Shown one piece after another: positions 24,901 through 64,000 of a stretch of 64,000 nucleotides of DNA. The position numbers were made by a program, and so were the translations under genes. The notes beneath the pieces were generated by a model. That model was not told the origin of the DNA, searched no databases, and saw only the letters and a list, made by a program, of their open reading frames with translations. Numbering within the stretch: the first letter of the stretch is position 1; each line of letters starts with the position of its first letter. This stretch comes from Perca fluviatilis (Eukaryota; Chordata; Actinopteri; Perciformes; Percidae), in the NCBI RefSeq assembly GCF_010015445.1, contig NC_053116.1, positions 29,821,285 to 29,885,284 on the forward strand. Reading direction: 5' to 3'.

Positions 24901-24910
24901 AATAAATAAA
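24901..24910 (+). terminator. otud3: otud3 poly(A) signals
   Basis: AATAAATAAA, two overlapping signals, lies about 510 bases after the otud3 stop (TAG at 24387-24389). It is followed within 20-30 bases by T/G-rich sequence (tgatttactgtttttgtg). It is the first canonical signal in the 3' flank. Confidence 0.6.
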
Positions 24911-26331
24911 TGATTTACTGTTTTTGTGCACAAGATAATATATTAAATGGTATCCAGGGTGACATGTTTTTTTTAATTTATTTTTAAATTAGAGGTACAT
25001 TAGTCAAGAGTAAATTCCTGACATTTTCATCTTGTGATGTTTAAAGATATTAGTGAAGTAATTATTTCCCTTTTTTTTTATTTCCTTTGGTGTTGGAGAA
25101 AATAACCTAAAAACAAATTGGACATTAACAGACCTAAGGAACATGTTGGCAAGAGGTTAAGGTTTCACTGAAAACAAAACAAACATAGCTACCCCTTTGT
25201 CAAAATTATTTCTTGGTATTTAACTCCCCTTGTGTTGAAAGTCATTTGGGAAATGTGTTACAGGGTACATATCAATGTTTGCCTAGTCTTATCAGTTAAC
25301 ATAATCAAGTATTTGACTGGCTGTTATTCTAATTGGTTAACTTGGACTTGAGTGGTCAAACTAGGCTATTGTAGTTGTGTAATCATTAAACCAAGGTAGA
25401 TGAATGATAAAAGGCCTGCCCATAGGGAATACTTAACACCAGCAATATGTCTGATAGCTCCGTCTGTAGTGCATGCTGATGATTTAGCACACAATACAGC
25501 GTTTAGTGTTTTTCTAAACCTGGGCCTTCAGTTCTTGGAATGTTGATAATTTAACAAATGTTTCATAATTTCCACGAGAAGAAAATCACAATAGGAAATA
25601 TAACAAATGTCCATTTTATTAAAACAGCATAAAAAAATGACGAATGAAAGGCGAGGCTTACAGAGATAATTTTGTCTTTGACAGACTTGACAAACTATGT
25701 ACACTTGATTCGAGTGTTGGTAGATGGCCTCAAAGACTGAAACCTACATGCTGGTATAAATTACACTTTAAAGCGAGATTATGTAACATTTGCTAAATTT
25801 GTGGCATTCATGGAATAATGTTAAATGCAAGTATAACAAGTATAAGAGTAATTTTAAAGCTAGCAAACCGACTCAGTAATGTCAGGTACACATTAAAGTT
25901 TGCCAACATTCGCCAGCATTAGCTACTGGTCGAGCAAAGATTGATGATTTATTGCTTATGAATTCAATTCTCCAGTTGTAAAAACAGAAACATCTTGTTG
26001 CAAACCATACATAGTCTCGCTTTAAACATCGGTGACCCTTGGGGGGGGGGGGGGGTAGAGTCCAAATGCTGCATTATACCACATTCCACCACTGTTTTTA
26101 CAGTAGAATAATGAGCGCTGTCACTGAGGTTTGTGGACCACTCCTTCTGAACGTCCAGGTTATTTTATGACAAAGTTGAACATGAGCAGTTTCCCAATAA
26201 ATCTCCTCCGTACAGGTAACTTTACCTTCTTAGGTTTCTTCTGAGTGCAGTCAGCAGATGAAACAAGCTGCCATCTTTCTGAGTGAGGAATCCGTTGGTA
26301 GATCAGTGCTACGAGGGTGAAAGCTGCTGCT
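24911..26331. other. Convergent otud3/bcas2 3' interval
   Basis: The left part has no gene that I can see. The right part is bcas2 3' UTR or flank. A TTTATT at 25615-25620 and another at 25948-25953 read as AATAAA for bcas2; the second lies inside a MITE (25772-26021). A pure G run occupies about 26041-26054. No coding frame is supported. Confidence 0.55.
25772..26021. mobile_element. TTAA-flanked MITE downstream of bcas2
   Basis: A 250-bp element with TTAA on both sides (25768-25771 and 26022-26025). Its ends AGCGAGATTATGTA and the complement of tacatagtctcgct are inverted with one mismatch. TTAA sites plus an AG start suggest a Kolobok- or piggyBac-type non-autonomous element. It contains, antisense, an AATAAA at 25948-25953 that could serve bcas2. 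Confidence 0.7.
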
Positions 26332-29562
<3,231 letters not shown>

Positions 29563-30769
29563 TTTTAATCAGTCTATATCGTTGAGTTTGTTTGATTTGT
29601 GCCCCTCTTAGCTAAAAAACAATAACCTCTCCAGCTAACAAGAAACACGTTTTACCGGTCGCGACTTTCACAATAAAATCCTTAACTAGCTAGCTATAAC
29701 AGGGCCGTGAGTTTTTGTTTGTGACATCTAGTGGAGTGGAATGTTACTGCTGCTTGATGAAGCCAATCTGTAAAGGCATCAACACGTTTAAAACGTCAGT
29801 TCATTTGATTTTACATCTACAATGTTGTATATCAGCACCTTCATAATGTTTTTCTGGATCCAGCTCTACAAGGATGGGAAGGGTGGTTATCCAGCAAACA
29901 CACATAGCCTACATATTACCTAACCTATAGGCTACTAACAGCTGCTTGAAGAGAAAACTGACCTGCCTACTTTATTTGATAAGTGGATGGATATTTTTTT
30001 ACAAACAGCATCAGTCCCTAATACTATTGGGCTAGCAGTGAAATCTACACCTCACGTTTAGACAGTGGAAATGATCCCTCTAGATTGAAATGGTCCCAAA
30101 ACAAACAAAAATAGAGATGTTATGTACAACGAACAAACTATCTTCCAGTTAATTTCGCAAGAATGAGCCATATACCGGGAAGCGCCATTTCCTTGTCTCT
30201 CATCAAACATCCTATTCATGCATTCTTGCATAAGCACACACATGCACTAAAACTACACTGTAGACAGTCAGTCTTTTGTAAGGCAACTATCAAAGACGTT
30301 GGAAACAACCCTTTGACATTTTGTCAAGGTGTCCAGCCTGTAGGCTCCCTTTCTTAACCAGTCAGCTTTCCTTAATAGCTTAGCTTCATGCTTTTTTGAC
30401 CCTATAGTACTTTGAAGTACTGCAGGGGGTAAGGGAGATTTTTTTTTATGCACAATTCCTTAAATAACTATACTATAATACCGAAATGAATTTAGTGATG
30501 GATTCTAATCATTTGAAATGTATGCTAGCATTTAAGTGTTTTCAGTTACAATGTTGTTGTAGACTTTTTAGGGTATTTGGCTGAAAAAATATTTCAAAGG
30601 TAGTACAATATTGAAAAAAGTTTGAGATCCACTGCTATACAACATAATATTACCACTACACTTTACAACTATTACAGTACACTAACTGTGATAATATTAG
30701 ACATAGTTTAAAACACTGATATCAATATCATGATACCTTATCAATACGGTGACATAATTCTTTCTTTAA

Positions 30770-31125
30770 ACAGAGGAGCATGTTCAGTGGCAGACTTCTG
30801 GCACTGTCATGATCAACAGACAGGTTGAGGAGGTCCTTTGTCCCCAGGGCAATCCAACTCTTCAATACCACACAAAGGGGGAAGGAGAAATTGACTTTTC
30901 AGCATGAGCCTGTCTCTCTCAGCCCCTACCACCATTATATCTCTGTCTGCTGTACACCTGACTGTCTTATAGGCAATATTAGCCCTCCTACACAATCTGG
31001 ACTCTGATCATAACATATACATCTTATAACTTTTTATGTATGTGAGATATATGTGTTTATGTGTTTGTTGTGTTATGGTTGTCTAAGCTACTGGATGCCT
31101 AAAATTTCCCTCGGGATGAATAAAG

Positions 31126-31179
<54 letters not shown>
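30770..31179 (+). mobile_element. LINE 3' end with (ATCT)n tail
   Basis: Plus-strand translation gives FSGRLLALS, a stop, then RLRRSFVPRAIQLFNTTQ, the C-terminal end of the endonuclease/RT polyprotein of fish LINEs (the 'SGRRY...SFVPSAI.LLN' stretch). A 3' UTR ends in 'tttccctcgggatgaataaag' and then a clean (TATC)n run of about 55 bases from 31125. This tail type is typical of one fish LINE group; I do not commit to Rex1, L2 or RTE. Confidence 0.7.
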
Positions 31180-31180
<1 letters not shown>

Positions 31181-31264
31181 GTACAAACAGATTAATTTAG
31201 ATTGTTCTGGATTCTGTTTGTTAAGCCTTTCGCCATCATATAGCTGTTGTTACACTTTTTAAAA

Positions 31265-31450
31265 TTCAATTCAATTTTATTTATAGTATCAAATCATGAC
31301 AAAAGTTATCTCTGGACAATTTACAGATAGAGTAGGTCTAGACAACACTCTATAATCTAGAGAGACCCAACAATTCCCCCAAGAGCAATTGCAAGGAAAA
31401 ACAGAAACCTCAAACAGGACCTGGCTCTAGGTGGCCGGCCAGCCTCGACC
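31265..31450. repeat. Dispersed fish repeat (ttcaattcaattttattta type)
   Basis: A recognisable fish repeat beginning 'ttcaattcaattttattta', with 'gacaatttacagatagagta', 'ggtctagacaacactctat' and 'aattcccccaagagcaa' in order. It is probably the 3' end of a non-LTR element in one orientation. Assignment is from recognition, not alignment. Confidence 0.55.
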
Positions 31451-31754
31451 TGTTGAGAAAGAAAGAGAAAGGAAGAGCGAACACTTGTGTTCAAGTGTAC
31501 AATTTGTACAGTAATGACTAAAAATATGAGTTGTGCATAAATGATCAATTTTAGATCATGAATGCAGTTAATACATACTGTGTGTGTGTATATATAAATA
31601 TATACATTTGATTGTTGCAGCAGGACAGAAATAAATGCATATGAGTATAGAAACAGAGATAAAAAATAAGACATACATAAACAAAAATAAGAATAGAAAA
31701 AAATAGAATTACTGCTTTGCGGTTGCATGCCTCTGCAAACTAGTGCAGTTTACA

Positions 31755-32060
31755 TCCATGTCTGTCCAGACTTACATCATATATGTAGTGAAGGAATTTA
31801 ACAAAAGGTTCATCCTTGAATCCAAGTGGATGTTTGTGCCAAATGTATATCACATTCATGAGAATGGGACAGACATGAGGTCACAGTGACCTTGACCTTT
31901 GACCTCCAAAATCGAATCACTTCATCCTCAAGTTCAAGTGGGCGTTTGTACCAAATTTTAAGACCTTCCCTTCAAGGCTTCTTGAGATAAGGATGGGATG
32001 GATAGACAACCCAAAAACATAATGCTTCTGCCCACGGCTGTCATCAGCACAACGGCACAA
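31755..32060. repeat. Dispersed repeat carrying nuclear-receptor half-sites
   Basis: Contains 'gtgccaaatgtatatcaca', 'gaccttgacctttgacctcc', 'ttcttgagataaggatggga' and 'acataatgcttctgcccacg', in the order of a known widespread teleost repeat. At 31878-31905 it holds AGGTCA cag TGACCT TGACCT t TGACCT: an IR3 (oestrogen-type element), a DR0 and a DR1, all with perfect half-sites. It lies about 0.8 kb upstream of the trim33 ATG. Confidence 0.6.
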
Positions 32061-32206
32061 AAATAGAAGCTCTACGAGAGCATTTGGAGACAAAATTACA
32101 CGGTAAAGTGACAGTGGTGCTGAAACAAAATTTAGAGCCTTTGTACCTGCTGCCATTAGACTATACATCAGTAGATAACACATACATCATCACTCCAAAC
32201 CCCCCC

Positions 32207-32247
32207 ACACACACACACAGACACACACACACACAAACACACACACA

Positions 32248-32317
<70 letters not shown>
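32207..32317. repeat. (CA)n compound microsatellite
   Basis: An imperfect CA repeat with scattered CAGA and CAAA interruptions in the first half and a pure run in the second, about 400 bp upstream of trim33. Confidence 0.92.
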
Positions 32318-32319
<2 letters not shown>

Positions 32320-32484
32320 GTTTACATATATAATAGACTCGCTGCTATTTATTTATCATACGTGTCACTTTAACTCTTGTATGTTTTGTTTTTTTAACTT
32401 CTATCCTCTAGTTGTGTACACTTCCTATTGTATTTATTCTTATTTTATTGTTACTTCTCTATTTATCTTAACTCATGTCTGTCT

Positions 32485-32486
<2 letters not shown>

Positions 32487-32577
<91 letters not shown>
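32487..32577. repeat. (TA)n/(GATA)n tract just upstream of trim33
   Basis: About 29 bases of TA alternation run directly into about 15 units of GATA. The tract ends 144 bases before the trim33 ATG and so lies in or right beside its promoter. GATA motifs are the binding core of GATA factors. Confidence 0.93.
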
Positions 32578-32721
32578 GCTGTGTTCTCTCCTCTCACTGG
32601 GGGCGCATTTTGAAGTAAACAAACAAAAAACTCGGGTCTTGGTCAACGTCATGACGTAATCCTACGTACTACTGGCTCGAAAACGTACGCAGGACGTGCA
32701 GCGGTTCAAAGAGGAAGGAAG
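32578..32721 (+). promoter_or_regulatory. trim33: trim33 proximal promoter and 5' UTR
   Basis: Between the GATA repeat and the ATG the sequence is CpG-bearing (ggtcaacgtcatgacgtaatcc, cgaaaacgtacgcaggacgtg). 'TGACGTAA' near 32652 is close to a CRE/ATF site. No TATA box is visible. The ATG context GGAAGATGG (A at -3 and G at +4 by my reading) is strong. Confidence 0.5.

Positions 32722-64000
<31,279 letters not shown>

Larger units (their letters stand above)
29563..32721. other. Divergent interval between bcas2 and trim33
   Basis: The bcas2 5' flank (29563-29700) bears a few CpGs (ttaccggtcgcgac). From left to right it then holds AT-rich sequence to about 30770, a LINE 3' end (30770-31179) and a dispersed repeat (31265-31450). 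A nuclear-receptor-motif repeat (31755-32060), CA repeats (32207-32317), and TA plus GATA repeats (32487-32577) follow, ending in the CpG-rich trim33 5' region. No additional coding gene is supported. Confidence 0.65.

Overview
The window is nuclear DNA of a ray-finned fish, most probably a spiny-rayed (percomorph) teleost. The evidence is intron-rich genes with GT-AG introns that code for recognisable vertebrate proteins, very long (CA)n/(GT)n microsatellites, and many small DNA transposons (hAT-like, piggyBac/Kolobok-like with TTAA sites, pogo-like), tRNA-derived SINEs and LINE tails of the kind common in fish. There are no bacterial operons, CRISPR arrays or intact viral genes.

Layout. Positions 1-138 are the 3' coding end of a plus-strand gene that starts outside the window; synteny suggests atad3. 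Next, on the minus strand, is tmem240 (four coding exons, 2717-15519, 175 aa), with a large third intron holding a LINE remnant, SINE-like copies and a dense microsatellite patch. otud3 is on the plus strand (seven coding exons, 20255-24389, 358 aa), preceded by a small upstream ORF and carrying two inverted-repeat elements in intron 5. It converges on bcas2, minus strand (seven exons, 26332-29562, 225 aa). Divergent from bcas2 across a 3.1 kb repeat-rich gap is trim33 (TIF1-gamma), plus strand, from 32722 past the right edge. Eighteen coding exons are visible, through the middle of the bromodomain, giving 1096 codons; the extreme C-terminus is missing.

The proteins do not form an operon-like pathway. 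TMEM240 is a small neuronal membrane protein, OTUD3 a deubiquitinase, BCAS2 a core subunit of the PRP19/CDC5L spliceosome complex, and TRIM33 a chromatin-reading E3 ubiquitin ligase of the TGF-beta/SMAD pathway. From memory, the human counterparts lie in three separate parts of chromosome 1p, so the fish linkage is of comparative interest.

The most notable non-genic signals are: a 13-mer (GTAACGTTAGCTT) found exactly once close to the first exon of each of otud3, bcas2 and trim33, within local AACGTTA clusters; a compact array of perfect nuclear-receptor half-sites (IR3, DR0, DR1) in a repeat 0.8 kb upstream of trim33; nested transposons with perfect target-site duplications in trim33 introns; a pogo-like element with perfect 23-bp terminal repeats and a readable DNA-binding-domain ORF; and two bcas2/trim33 introns whose splicing signals are invaded by TG-type repeats.
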